A stretch of 64,000 nucleotides of DNA from Pedobacter sp. HDW13 (GTDB lineage Bacteria > Bacteroidota > Bacteroidia > Sphingobacteriales > Sphingobacteriaceae). The position numbers were made by a program, and so were the translations under genes. Below, piece after piece: positions 51,919-61,380 of the stretch. The notes under the pieces are model-generated. The model had not been told where the DNA came from, did no database searches, and worked only from the letters and a program-made list of their open reading frames with translations. The stretch lies in contig NZ_CP049868.1 of assembly GCF_011303555.1 (NCBI RefSeq), forward strand, positions 3,348,001 through 3,412,000, read 5' to 3'. Every line of letters starts with the position of its first letter. The stretch's first letter is position 1.

Positions 51919-54900
51919 ATGAATTTAAACTTACATAAGAAGTATGGAGGTAACAGCCATGCATTTTATAAAATTCTGCTGGTGATGAAGATAGCCACAT
52001 TTTTATTGATAATAACCATCATGCAGGTAAGTGCGTCTTCTTTCGCACAAAAAATTACTATGCGTAAAGTTAATGCTCCGTTAACTTCCATTATCGATGA
52101 AATCCGAAACCAAAGTAACTACGATTTTTTTTACAACAAGAAGGTGTTAAGAACAGCCAAATCAGTTACCATCAACGTAAAAGATGCTTCGCTGGAAGAA
52201 GTGCTCGAAATTTGCTTTAAAGACCAGGCGATTGATTATCAGGTAACTGATAAGACAGTATTGCTTAAAGAAAAGGTTATTAAACCTGGTTTTTTTATCC
52301 CTTTTAGTCAACCTGCCGAAAAAATTACAGGTAAAGTGATCGACGAAAAAGGCCAGCCCATACCTGGGGCAAGTGTTAGTGAAAAGGGTACTAAAAATGT
52401 AACACAAACCAATAGTGGTGGCATTTTTACCATTGATATTGCTAATAAAGAAGCCATTTTGGTTATTTCGTTTATTGGATACCAGAGTAAAGAAGTTTTG
52501 GCCGGCAGCATAAATGGTCCAATTTTACTCAATCCAAGCCAGGAAACGCTAAACGATGTGGTGGTAACAGCTTACGGTAAAGTAAAAAGAAACAGCCTTA
52601 CCGATGCCATTTCTACAATCGATGCTAAAAAAATAGAAAACAGACCATTAAGAACACTTGCGGATGGTTTAGTAGGGTTGGCGCCCGGGTTAAATATTAA
52701 AATGCCAAGTGGGGCACCAGAAAGTGTTCCCAGTATTAATATCAGAGGTTTTACAGGCTTCGGCACATCGGGTGGGCCCCTGGTATTGATTGATGGTGTT
52801 GAAAGGCCGATGCAGGATGTTAATCCGAATGATGTAGAATCAGTTTCGCTCCTTAAAGACGGTGCATCGTCTGCAATTTATGGTTCGAGGGCGCCATATG
52901 GAGTATTGCTAATTACCACCAAAAGCGGTAAATCAGGGAAAGCTACTGTAACTTATTCCAATAACATTAGGATTGGGAAAATAGCCTTGTTCCCAACTCA
53001 ACCCGAATCGCCTGAATGGGCCCGCTACATTAACATGGCACAAAAAAACGGTCAGCCTGCCGGAACCGGCACAGAAGGGGTAGATGCAATAACGATTGCC
53101 AGAATGGAGGCCTGGCTACAACAAGACTGGAATAACCCTGCTTTCGATGAACTGCGCACCCGGTTTGGGGATAAAGCACAATCGTACATAGAAAATGGCC
53201 AGTTTCCTACTTCCGATGCCAGTTTTAAATACTGGACCAGGGAACAATCTTTTGCTACTACTAAACTATATGATACGTATTTAAACAAATCAGACATTAG
53301 CCAGCAGCATAACTTAAGCCTTAGCGGTGGAACAGACCGGCTACAGTATTTTACCAGTGTTGGCTATAATGGAGGAAAAGGTTTGTTTAAGGGTGATTTT
53401 AACTACAACAGCCGCCAGAATTTTCAAACCAAGCTAAATTATAAAGCTGCTGAATGGCTGGATTTAAGAACAGACGTTAGTTTGGTAAGACAGGAAAACC
53501 AGGGTGCAAATTACCGGAACGGGGCAGCAACAGATGGACCAAGTGGTAATTTAATTGCGAACTATGGTGACATATTTGGAAGCATGACCCAGTATTTTGC
53601 TACACCTTTAAGGGTACCATCAGGTAATGCCTACTCGTGGATTTTAGGCGCAGCCGGTATTCTGGGCGAAGGTGGCCTGATTAAAAACAGAAGAAACGAT
53701 GTGGTGCTTACCGGAGGAGCTACTGTACGGCCATTTAAATATTTTGAGCTGAATGGCGATTACAGTCTGCGTTTGAGCAATTCTTTTTATTCAAAAGTTG
53801 ATAAGATTGCTTTTACCGAACTGCCGGATGGTACAATGGCTCAAAATAACCGTTCGGCCAATTCCAGTGCCATTACAAAATCGAATAGCTTGCTCAATTA
53901 TCAGTTTGCAAAGTTTAGCGGCCAGTATAAAAGAAGTTTCGAAGGGGGGCACAATCTCCTGGCTCAGGTTGGGATGCAGATAGAAAAAAATGCCTTCGAA
54001 TCACTTACAGGTAGTAAAACAGATTTATATGCACCGAATGAGGTTGAAGCATTAAGGTTTGCAGCTAACAATCCGCTTGCAGATGATAATTTGTATGAAT
54101 GGGCTACTTTGGGTTATTATGGGGTGTTTACTTATGATTTTCGTGAGAAATACCTGATCAAGTTTGCAGGCAGAAGGGATGCCAGTTCGCGTTTTGCTGC
54201 CGATGCCCGCTGGGGATTTTTTCCTTCGGTTTCCGGAGCCTGGAATACAGCTAAAGAAACATTTTGGCCCTTAAAAAACTGGATTAGCGAATTTAAACCA
54301 CGGGTGTCGTGGTCTAGCTCAGGCGACCTTACTTCTGTGGGTGCAAGCAATTATTATCCTACTGCAGTACTTGGTGCATCTGTAAGCAAAACCACACTCC
54401 TAGGCGGAAATTATTCAAATGTATTTACCCCGCCCGGATTATTAAGTGCTACACAAACCTGGGCTAAGCCAACCGTGCTCGATTTTGGTATCGATATTAC
54501 GGCTTTAAAACAAAGGCTTAACATCACTTATGATTGGTACCAGCGGAGGATAAAAGATCAGATCGGCCCGCCAGATCCGGTATCAGCAGTATTGGGAACG
54601 GGTGCTCCGGCTCAAAACAACTCGGTTTCAGAAACCAGGGGCTGGGAGCTGAGTATCGGCTGGAATGATAAATTCACCCTGGCATCGAAACCATTTACTT
54701 ATGATATCAGGGTAAACATGAGCGATTATATTGGCTACGTTACTCAGTATAGCAGTAACACCTCAGGTTTAAGAAGCGGCGCCTGGACACCTGGTGAGCT
54801 TTTCGGTCAGAACTTTGTGTATAAATCAGCAGGTATAGCACAAAACATCAATGATTTAAACGGTCACACGCTTACCGGCACCTATAATTATCCAGGTTAT

Positions 54901-55512
54901 CTACAGTATCAGGATCTGAACGGCGATGGTTATATCAATGCCGGTAATGGCGGTTTTTGGTATAGCATGGGCGATGTAGTGAGGGATGGTTTCAATTATC
55001 CACGTAAGAGTTATTCAATCGTGCCTTCCTTTTCGTGGAATAACTTCAACATATCGGCAGTATTTGAAGGGGTAATGCAATGGAAAATATACAGCAATTC
55101 ATTGTATGTATGGGGTACTAATGCCGGTAGCAGCATTGCGTATTTTGGTACACCGGTATTTAAAGAAAGTAGCCAACTGGGATACTGGAGTACAGATAAT
55201 CGGGATGCTTTTTTCCCGGCATTAAATACGGGTAGTGCTTTGGCTACTAACAAATATGCGCTCGATCTTGCCCATCTGCGTATCAGGAATATAACAATTG
55301 GTTATGATCTTCCTCAGAAATGGATAGCCAAAGCCCGCTTAAAAAATGTAAATATCTACGCCAGTGGTGAAAACCTGGGATTTATTTATTCCAAATCATT
55401 TATAAAATACGATCCCGAATTTTTGAGTAACCTCTCTGGCCTGTTCAGTAACAGCACAAGTGGCTATCCACCTTTGCGCTACTATTCATTTGGTATTAAG
55501 GTAGGGTTGTAA
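51919..55512 (+). CDS. SusC/RagA-family TonB-linked receptor with STN signalling domain
   Basis: 1197 residues. After a signal region (ending SSFAQ near residue 44; a second Met at 51985 could also serve) comes an STN domain (VNAPLTSIIDEIRNQSNYDFFYNKKVL ... YQVTDKTVLLKEK). That domain contacts FecR. A carboxypeptidase-like regulatory domain (ITGKVIDEKGQPIPGASVSEKGT), a plug (SINIRGFTGFGTSGGPLVLIDGV, LLKDGASSAIYGSRAPYGVLLITTKSG) and a barrel ending with aromatic strand YYSFGIKVGL follow. The STN domain and the sigma/FecR pair upstream show a transenvelope signalling cascade. The ligand is unknown, but the downstream metallophosphoesterase hints at a phosphorylated compound (weak inference). 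Confidence 0.95.
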   Translation: MNLNLHKKYGGNSHAFYKILLVMKIATFLLIITIMQVSASSFAQKITMRKVNAPLTSIIDEIRNQSNYDFFYNKKVLRTAKSVTINVKDASLEEVLEICFKDQAIDYQVTDKTVLLKEKVIKPGFFIPFSQPAEKITGKVIDEKGQPIPGASVSEKGTKNVTQTNSGGIFTIDIANKEAILVISFIGYQSKEVLAGSINGPILLNPSQETLNDVVVTAYGKVKRNSLTDAISTIDAKKIENRPLRTLADGLVGLAPGLNIKMPSGAPESVPSINIRGFTGFGTSGGPLVLIDGVERPMQDVNPNDVESVSLLKDGASSAIYGSRAPYGVLLITTKSGKSGKATVTYSNNIRIGKIALFPTQPESPEWARYINMAQKNGQPAGTGTEGVDAITIARMEAWLQQDWNNPAFDELRTRFGDKAQSYIENGQFPTSDASFKYWTREQSFATTKLYDTYLNKSDISQQHNLSLSGGTDRLQYFTSVGYNGGKGLFKGDFNYNSRQNFQTKLNYKAAEWLDLRTDVSLVRQENQGANYRNGAATDGPSGNLIANYGDIFGSMTQYFATPLRVPSGNAYSWILGAAGILGEGGLIKNRRNDVVLTGGATVRPFKYFELNGDYSLRLSNSFYSKVDKIAFTELPDGTMAQNNRSANSSAITKSNSLLNYQFAKFSGQYKRSFEGGHNLLAQVGMQIEKNAFESLTGSKTDLYAPNEVEALRFAANNPLADDNLYEWATLGYYGVFTYDFREKYLIKFAGRRDASSRFAADARWGFFPSVSGAWNTAKETFWPLKNWISEFKPRVSWSSSGDLTSVGASNYYPTAVLGASVSKTTLLGGNYSNVFTPPGLLSATQTWAKPTVLDFGIDITALKQRLNITYDWYQRRIKDQIGPPDPVSAVLGTGAPAQNNSVSETRGWELSIGWNDKFTLASKPFTYDIRVNMSDYIGYVTQYSSNTSGLRSGAWTPGELFGQNFVYKSAGIAQNINDLNGHTLTGTYNYPGYLQYQDLNGDGYINAGNGGFWYSMGDVVRDGFNYPRKSYSIVPSFSWNNFNISAVFEGVMQWKIYSNSLYVWGTNAGSSIAYFGTPVFKESSQLGYWSTDNRDAFFPALNTGSALATNKYALDLAHLRIRNITIGYDLPQKWIAKARLKNVNIYASGENLGFIYSKSFIKYDPEFLSNLSGLFSNSTSGYPPLRYYSFGIKVGL

Positions 55513-55556
55513 CCTAACTGATAAAGCTCATAAAATGTACTTAAAATTTTAAACAC

Positions 55557-57476
55557 ATGAAACTGTTCATAAATAAAATAAAATGCCTTACGCTGCCCGG
55601 TATGGTGCTCCTTTTGGTACTCAGTTCCTGTAAAAAGGATTTTTTAAATAAAGAACCTTTAATTTCTACAGGGCCCGATAACCTTTTCCGTACAGCTGCC
55701 GATTTGCAAACCTATGCAAATGGCTTTTATCCCAAATTGGCACCCCAGTACACAGCCTTAGGTACTATAGCCAATACCAGTTTAGATGCCAATTCAGATG
55801 TAATGATCAGCCAAACTACGGTAACCGCAGGTTTAAACATGCTAACCTCAAACTCAGTTGCTCCCGAAACCAGCTCCATCTGGAATAATGGTTATACAGC
55901 CATCAGAAGCGATAACTATTTCCTTCATTATGCTTTGTTAAACGCACAGAAAAACGCTTCAACCAGACATTACATTGGCGAGGGCTATTTTTTCAGGGCC
56001 TGGGATTATTTTGCCTTGCTACGAAATTTTGGAGGCGTACCTATTGTTACTGATATTTTAAAGGAAACCGATGTCGCAGAACTTTATAAACCCCGTGCTT
56101 CGCGTTACGAAGTAGCCAGTCAGATTATTAAAGATCTCGATTCTGCTATTGCAAAACTCAATTGGAAAGGCGAAGCCGAGGGCGGAATAGCCGGGAGAAT
56201 TACCAAAGATGCCGCATTGGTATTAAAAACCAGGGTGGCACTTTACGAAGGTACCTGGGAGCGTTACCATGGCCGAAAAAACTCGCCCTTTGCCATGCAG
56301 GGTAAAAACGGAGCAGAATTTCTGGCGATGGTTGAGCCTGCGGCGAATATGTTAATCAGTCGTTATGGCAGTAAAATATTTACCAATCAGGGCGATAGGT
56401 CATTAGCCTATAATCAGTTATTTGCCCAAAAGGATGCTGCGGCTACTGATGGCGTAATTCTTTATAAAGTTTACGATGCTTCCAAGCTTACAGAAAGCCA
56501 TAATTTCTTTTGGAAGATTATAGATCTGGGGCCTTCCATTACCGATCACCTGGTAGATATGTACCTGAAAACCGATGGTAACCAGCAAGGTGCAACGAGC
56601 ACGTTGAGCACATTAAGCAGCACCCTCGATCCCCGGTTTAAACAAACGGTTTGGACCTCAGACAGAGGGCCATTTAATAAACTGCCCGGCCGTGGTGGCG
56701 ATGGTACACCTTTCCGGTATCCGCTTATTGCACCTGCAGGCTCCTACACCGAAGGCTTTACCTCTACCGGTTACCGGAATTTTAAAGGTGCCGTTTTTGC
56801 CCAGGAGTACAGAAAAGGAGAAACAGATGATGTGTTGATGCGTTACGAAGAATCTTTATTGGCCCTGGCAGAGGCTAAATCCATTTTAGGTACACTTAAC
56901 CAGGCAGATTTGGATAAAACCGTAAACGTGATCAGAAGCAGGGTGGGAATGATTCCTATGACCATTAATGCAGGGGCCGGATTTGTATATCGCGAAGATC
57001 TGGGTTTTGATCTTAGCGAAACACCTTTGGTTAATGAAATCAGGAGAGAGCGCAGTGTAGAGTTTGCTCTCGAAGGGTTCAGGTTGGATGATTTAAAGAG
57101 GTGGGGTGTATTTGAAAAGGTGGTTAACGGTTATCAGCCCAAGGGTGCTTTATTGCAGGAGTTTTTAGATTATTATAACCGCACTCCGTCCCAGGTAGCC
57201 CTGGATATGGGAAGCGATGCTACAAAATATAGCCAGATCCGCGCTGATGGGTATACCCTGAATGAAACGGTGCTGAATTTAACCTCAGGCAGTAACGTAG
57301 ATCGTTTTCCTGATGGGAGGATTAACCCCTTATTTAAAATAGCCGATTTCAGGCCGGGAGGCCGGGGGTTCTTTATTGAACCTGCAAGAGATTACCTCGC
57401 CGGGGTTCCGCTGCAGGAAATCAGGCTATACCAAACCAAGGGGGCTAAACTTGAGCAAAACCCTGGCTGGAGATAA
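55557..57476 (+). CDS. SusD/RagB-family outer-membrane lipoprotein
   Basis: 639 residues, long for the family but in range. The lipoprotein signal ends LSSCKKDFLNKEPL. SusD hallmarks: GEGYFFRAWDYFALLRNFGGVPIV, DAALVLKTRVALYEGTWERYH, RYEESLLALAEAKSIL, and NEIRRERSVEFALEGFRLDDLKRWGVFEKV. It forms the lid of the SusC-like receptor encoded 44 bases upstream and binds its substrate at the cell surface. Confidence 0.95.
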   Translation: MKLFINKIKCLTLPGMVLLLVLSSCKKDFLNKEPLISTGPDNLFRTAADLQTYANGFYPKLAPQYTALGTIANTSLDANSDVMISQTTVTAGLNMLTSNSVAPETSSIWNNGYTAIRSDNYFLHYALLNAQKNASTRHYIGEGYFFRAWDYFALLRNFGGVPIVTDILKETDVAELYKPRASRYEVASQIIKDLDSAIAKLNWKGEAEGGIAGRITKDAALVLKTRVALYEGTWERYHGRKNSPFAMQGKNGAEFLAMVEPAANMLISRYGSKIFTNQGDRSLAYNQLFAQKDAAATDGVILYKVYDASKLTESHNFFWKIIDLGPSITDHLVDMYLKTDGNQQGATSTLSTLSSTLDPRFKQTVWTSDRGPFNKLPGRGGDGTPFRYPLIAPAGSYTEGFTSTGYRNFKGAVFAQEYRKGETDDVLMRYEESLLALAEAKSILGTLNQADLDKTVNVIRSRVGMIPMTINAGAGFVYREDLGFDLSETPLVNEIRRERSVEFALEGFRLDDLKRWGVFEKVVNGYQPKGALLQEFLDYYNRTPSQVALDMGSDATKYSQIRADGYTLNETVLNLTSGSNVDRFPDGRINPLFKIADFRPGGRGFFIEPARDYLAGVPLQEIRLYQTKGAKLEQNPGWR

Positions 57477-57509
57477 GAAGATTTAATGATTACTATAAAA
57501 TTCAAAATT

Positions 57510-57956
57510 ATGAAACCTAATAAGTGGATAGTTATATTGCTGTTTATCTTTTCGATAAGTACAACAGCATGTTTAAAACCAAGAGTAGGGCTAGATGATA
57601 CCGTTTGGGGCGATCAGGCCTATATTACCGGGGTGGTACTTTTTAAATATACTGCGGTAACCAATCAATTGGGGTATACCGATCCGGTGTCGGGGTACCA
57701 GAATACAGGTATTACCACACCAACGAATGTTATCGATAAAAATAATGCAATGATTACCATTGCGGCAGCCAAAGGAACCGATGTTACCAAAATGGGTATC
57801 AGGTTTACACATTTTGCCCAGAAAATAGAACCATTAGATGGCGCTCCGCCAGCGGGCGTAATCGCCGATTTTTCGAAAGGTAAATTTGTATATCGCGTAA
57901 CATCGGCCAATGGTATTGTGCGCGATTGGACAATTATGATATCAGTAGCACCTTAA
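57510..57956 (+). CDS. Small outer-membrane lipoprotein of the SusCD locus (unknown function)
   Basis: 148 residues from the ATG at 57510; an upstream ATG at 57486 would place eight Ile/Lys-rich residues before the signal. The signal ends TTACLKPR with a lipidatable Cys. The mature part is beta-rich with WGDQAYITGVVLFKYT and a final VRDWTIMISV, reminiscent of small DUF5018-like domains found beside SusCD pairs. It may be a surface accessory lipoprotein. No enzymatic motif is visible. Confidence 0.75.
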   Translation: MKPNKWIVILLFIFSISTTACLKPRVGLDDTVWGDQAYITGVVLFKYTAVTNQLGYTDPVSGYQNTGITTPTNVIDKNNAMITIAAAKGTDVTKMGIRFTHFAQKIEPLDGAPPAGVIADFSKGKFVYRVTSANGIVRDWTIMISVAP

Positions 57957-57966
57957 TACGCTAATA

Positions 57967-58002
57967 GAAAAGGCTGAAACCTATACTGGGTTTGGCCTTT
58001 TC
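57967..58002 (+). terminator. Hairpin before the metallophosphoesterase gene
   Basis: GAAAAGGC (57967-57974) pairs with GCCTTTTC (57995-58002), with a possible AAACC/GGTTT inner stem. The T run is short, so it may only partly terminate and would lower expression of the next gene relative to susCD. Confidence 0.6.
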
Positions 58003-58025
58003 ATAAAAATAATAAATTATTAACT

Positions 58026-59018
58026 ATGGAAAAGATCAACAGAAGAAGCTTTATTAATGGCATAATGGTCACCGGTATTGTTTTGCAGATTCCCAATACC
58101 GTTTTGGGCATGTTTCCTTCAAAAGCGAAAATGGTTAAGGCCAGCCTCATTACCGATTTGCACCACGATATTATGCACGATGGTGCGGAGCGATTGGAAG
58201 CATTTTTAGTTCATGTTAAGAAAAATAAGCCCGACTTTATCATGCAAATGGGGGATTTTGCTTATCCCAACATTAAAAATAAGACGCTCATCGACCGTTT
58301 TAACCATGCACATGAAACAGCTTTGCATATAATTGGCAATCACGATACCGATGCCGGACATACCAAAGAACAGTGCCTGGAGTATTATAAAATGCCAGCC
58401 CGGTACTATACCAAAGAAATTAATGGTATTTGTTTCATTGTTTTAGATGGTAATGATAAAGGATCACCTACCCGTAAGAGTGGATACCCATCGTACATTA
58501 ACGACGAACAGAGACAGTGGTTGCAGCAGCAATTAAAAACGATAAATAAACCCATTGTAGTAATGAGCCACCAGCCTTTGGCTGGCGAACTGGCAGTTGA
58601 TAATGCTGCAGAAATACAAGAAATATTAAGTAGTGCTGCCGATAAGATTTTAGTAGCCATAAACGGGCATACCCATATCGATTGCCAGCTTTTAATTAAG
58701 AATATAAACTATGTACACCTTAATTCTGCTTCTTATTTCTGGGTAGGATCAAAGTACAAACACAACAGTTATTCCGAAGAAATTCATGAAAAGTACCCAT
58801 GGATTTCCAGCACCTGTCCTTACCAGGATGCCTTATTTACCACTTTAACCATTAACCCTACATCCGCAACCATTCATATTGAGGGACGAAAAAGCAATTG
58901 GGTAGGTGCTTCGCCTGCACAGTTAAATTATGTTGAGCAAATTGCCCTTGCTCCAGACAAAGAAATTGTACCTTTTATCAGCAAAAGGAATATTCAGGTA
59001 ACGCGTAAAGAAAAATAG
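58026..59018 (+). CDS. Calcineurin-like metallophosphoesterase, Tat-exported
   Basis: 330 residues. It opens with a twin-arginine signal (NRRSFINGIM). Metallophosphoesterase metal motifs appear in order: Asp44-x-His46 in ITDLHHD, MQMGDF, IIGNHDTD, VVMSHQP and NGHTHID. Such enzymes hydrolyse phosphate mono- or diesters with a two-metal centre in the periplasm. It is the last gene of the SusCD locus, so it probably processes the imported compound, for example a phosphodiester, glycerophosphodiester or nucleotide. No glycoside hydrolase or peptidase is in this locus. Confidence 0.92.
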   Translation: MEKINRRSFINGIMVTGIVLQIPNTVLGMFPSKAKMVKASLITDLHHDIMHDGAERLEAFLVHVKKNKPDFIMQMGDFAYPNIKNKTLIDRFNHAHETALHIIGNHDTDAGHTKEQCLEYYKMPARYYTKEINGICFIVLDGNDKGSPTRKSGYPSYINDEQRQWLQQQLKTINKPIVVMSHQPLAGELAVDNAAEIQEILSSAADKILVAINGHTHIDCQLLIKNINYVHLNSASYFWVGSKYKHNSYSEEIHEKYPWISSTCPYQDALFTTLTINPTSATIHIEGRKSNWVGASPAQLNYVEQIALAPDKEIVPFISKRNIQVTRKEK

Positions 59019-59421
59019 CAAACGCTTAATTTTTTAGCCACAGATTTACAGATTAGCTATAGGGTGAGATTAAATCTGCTGGTCTGTGGCTTTAATTCGA
59101 ATAGCCACTCCGATAGTTTACACCTAAGACCATGTAAGCTTTAGTTTTTCCGCTTTTAACCCCTTCCTTAAACTCCAAAACCCTGGACTTCCGACTTTCC
59201 GACCTCGGTCTTTTTCACCATCTTAGACATTTAAGGACATCCAAGCTCTTCGTTTTGGTCTCTCCGCTGTAGGCTTTAGCCTTAAATTCACCTTGTTCAT
59301 TTTGATCTTACTGTAATTCTTATAAATTTGCTGTTACCAAATAAAACAAGTCAGAGCTAAAACTCCCTGGAGATCCATTTAATTTATACCCACTATCCTT
59401 ATCTAACGGCTAATAATAAGT
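59019..59421. repeat. Intergenic region with dispersed repeats
   Basis: 403 bases without a gene. GCCACAGA (59037-59044) pairs with TCTGTGGC (59083-59090). A GGACTTCCGACTTTCCGACC tract near 59190 and a TTAGACATTTAAGGACAT phrase near 59222 recur in other gaps of the window (9500-9570, 48385-48420). The last 100 bases hold the promoter of the second sigma gene, which I cannot place exactly. Confidence 0.5.
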
Positions 59422-59982
59422 ATGTTCAATAAAAACAACGGAGATGTTGCTGATGTTTTGCAACCTGAGGAGCTTTTTAAAAAGCTTTACCGGCGTTTAT
59501 ATGATTTTGCATATTACTTGTTAAAGGATAAAGAATTGGCAGAAGATGTAGCCCAGGATGCCTTTGTGGTTTATTTAGAACAACAGGAAAGTATAGCTGC
59601 CAATTTCAATGCAGTAAAATCATTTTTATACACTACCGTAAAAAACGCCTGTTTAAATAAAATACGGCATAACAATGTGGTCGATGTTTATAATAAAAAC
59701 AATCCGTTGGATATTTATTCCGATCCACAGATATTGGAAGGTATTATCCATACCGAGATTATTGCCGAGATTTATGATCAGATTAATGCCCTTCCACTCG
59801 GATGCGCCATGGTAATCAGATATGGTTATTTAGAAGGATTAAGCAATAGCGAAATTGCCAAACTGATGAATATTAGCATCAACACGGTTAAAAGTCAGAA
59901 AAAACGCGCGTTATCTTTGATGAAAATACACCTCGGAAAAGCTGCAATGGCACTTTTTGCGGCTATGTATCTCCATCATTAA
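59422..59982 (+). CDS. ECF RNA polymerase sigma factor (second cassette)
   Basis: 186 residues. Region 2 is KLYRRLYDFAYYLLKDKELAEDVAQDAFVVYLEQQ. Region 4 is LPLGCAMVIRYGYLEGLSNSEIAKLMNISINTVKSQKKRALSLMKI. It should be controlled by the FecR-like anti-sigma encoded 68 bases downstream and drive the next SusC gene. The C-terminus is hydrophobic (MALFAAMYLHH), as in some members of this group. Confidence 0.93.
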   Translation: MFNKNNGDVADVLQPEELFKKLYRRLYDFAYYLLKDKELAEDVAQDAFVVYLEQQESIAANFNAVKSFLYTTVKNACLNKIRHNNVVDVYNKNNPLDIYSDPQILEGIIHTEIIAEIYDQINALPLGCAMVIRYGYLEGLSNSEIAKLMNISINTVKSQKKRALSLMKIHLGKAAMALFAAMYLHH

Positions 59983-60050
59983 TTTTTTTCAAATTATTTT
60001 CCATCCTTTTTTACTCTTCAGGTTTCTTAGTTGTATAGCCCATACAAACG

Positions 60051-61214
60051 ATGAAAGAAGAAGCCTTTGAATTGTCAGCATTAATTTCCGGATACCTGCT
60101 TTGTACTCTAACCACCGAAGAGGAGGAACGATTGAAGTTGCTTTTGGCTGAAGATGAAGAAAGGTATGAGCTGCTTGAAACTTACCGTACTGCCGGCATC
60201 ACAGCAGAGCGCCTGGCAAATATGGATGGTGTGGATGTAGATCAGGCCTGGCGTAAGGTTAACAACCGTTTTAACGGAACTAAAGTTGTTCAGCATAAAA
60301 ACCGTTATGGCTGGCTTAAATATGCGGCCATTTTGATCGCAGTTATTGGAGTTTCTATTTTCTATTTCAATTTAAATAAACCCGATCCACGGATTATTCC
60401 CGATATAACCAAAACCTACAAAAACGATGTTTTACCGGGCACCCAAACGGCTAAGCTAATCCTTTCTGATGGTATCCAAATATCGCTAAACAAAGAAAAA
60501 CAGGTAATTGACGATGAAAAAGGTACTACGATTATCAGCAACCTTGGCGAAATCAGTTACGGACAGTCCAAAACTAACGATCCCGCCAGCACAAAATACA
60601 ACACTTTAATTGTACCCATGGCCGGAACTTACAAGGTAACCTTGCCTGATGGTTCAAAAGTAATGTTGAATGCCATGTCGGAACTGAAATTTCCGGTAAG
60701 CTTTGCAGGCAATGAGCGGTTAGTGAGTTTAAAAGGCGAAGCTTATTTCGAAGTGGCAAAAGATGCTACCCGTCCGTTTAAAGTTAAACTTAACGAATCG
60801 GATGTTGAAGTTTTAGGCACCCATTTTAACATTTCGGCATATAACCAAACGGCAAAAACCACACTTTTAGAAGGATCGATTAAGGTGAGTAATGGCAAAA
60901 GCAGCAATATCCTTATTCCGGGCAGGCAGGCACTGTCCGATCAGCAAAATATTGCAGTTTCAAAAGGCGATGTGGATAAAGCCGTGGCCTGGTGTAAAGG
61001 CGATTTTTATTTCAGTAATGATGCGTTGGAGCCTGTTTTGATTGAAATAAGCAGGTGGTACGATTTAAAACTTGTTTACAAAAGGAAATTGCCAGATATC
61101 CATATTGGCGGGCATGTGAGCAGAAAGGCTAAATTAAGCGAAGTACTGGATATGCTTAAAGATGTAAGTAACCTGTCTTTTGGTATAGAAGGCCGGAACC
61201 TGATTATCAATTAA
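60051..61214 (+). CDS. FecR-family anti-sigma factor (second cassette)
   Basis: 387 residues. A cytosolic sigma-binding part is followed by one span (YAAILIAVIGVSIFYF). The FecR domain (TLIVPMAGTYKVTLPDGSKVMLNAMSELKFP, LKGEAYFEVAKDATRPFKV, VEVLGTHFNISAY) and a DUF4974-type end (IGGHVSRKAKLSEVLDMLKD) follow. It is a paralogue of the FecR at 50611-51783. It relays the state of the next receptor to the upstream sigma factor. Confidence 0.95.
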   Translation: MKEEAFELSALISGYLLCTLTTEEEERLKLLLAEDEERYELLETYRTAGITAERLANMDGVDVDQAWRKVNNRFNGTKVVQHKNRYGWLKYAAILIAVIGVSIFYFNLNKPDPRIIPDITKTYKNDVLPGTQTAKLILSDGIQISLNKEKQVIDDEKGTTIISNLGEISYGQSKTNDPASTKYNTLIVPMAGTYKVTLPDGSKVMLNAMSELKFPVSFAGNERLVSLKGEAYFEVAKDATRPFKVKLNESDVEVLGTHFNISAYNQTAKTTLLEGSIKVSNGKSSNILIPGRQALSDQQNIAVSKGDVDKAVAWCKGDFYFSNDALEPVLIEISRWYDLKLVYKRKLPDIHIGGHVSRKAKLSEVLDMLKDVSNLSFGIEGRNLIIN

Positions 61215-61252
61215 CCAAATATAAACCAAACTGAAAAAATATGATGTAAAAG

Positions 61253-61321
61253 CAGACAGGACCACGTATGTCTGAAAAATGAATACCGGAAGTGTACCAC
61301 CACCTCCGGTAAGTAATTCAG
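61253..61321 (+). promoter_or_regulatory. Two hairpins between the second fecR and susC
   Basis: CAGACA (61253-61258) pairs with TGTCTG (61269-61274). TACCGGA (61284-61290) pairs with TCCGGTA (61315-61321). Like the hairpins at 51812-51874 they occupy the fecR-susC gap and have no T run. Confidence 0.6.
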
Positions 61322-61380
61322 GTACGAAAAAACAGTATTAAAACCGAACTTATTTCTCTAACCTAAATCAAACGAAAGTA

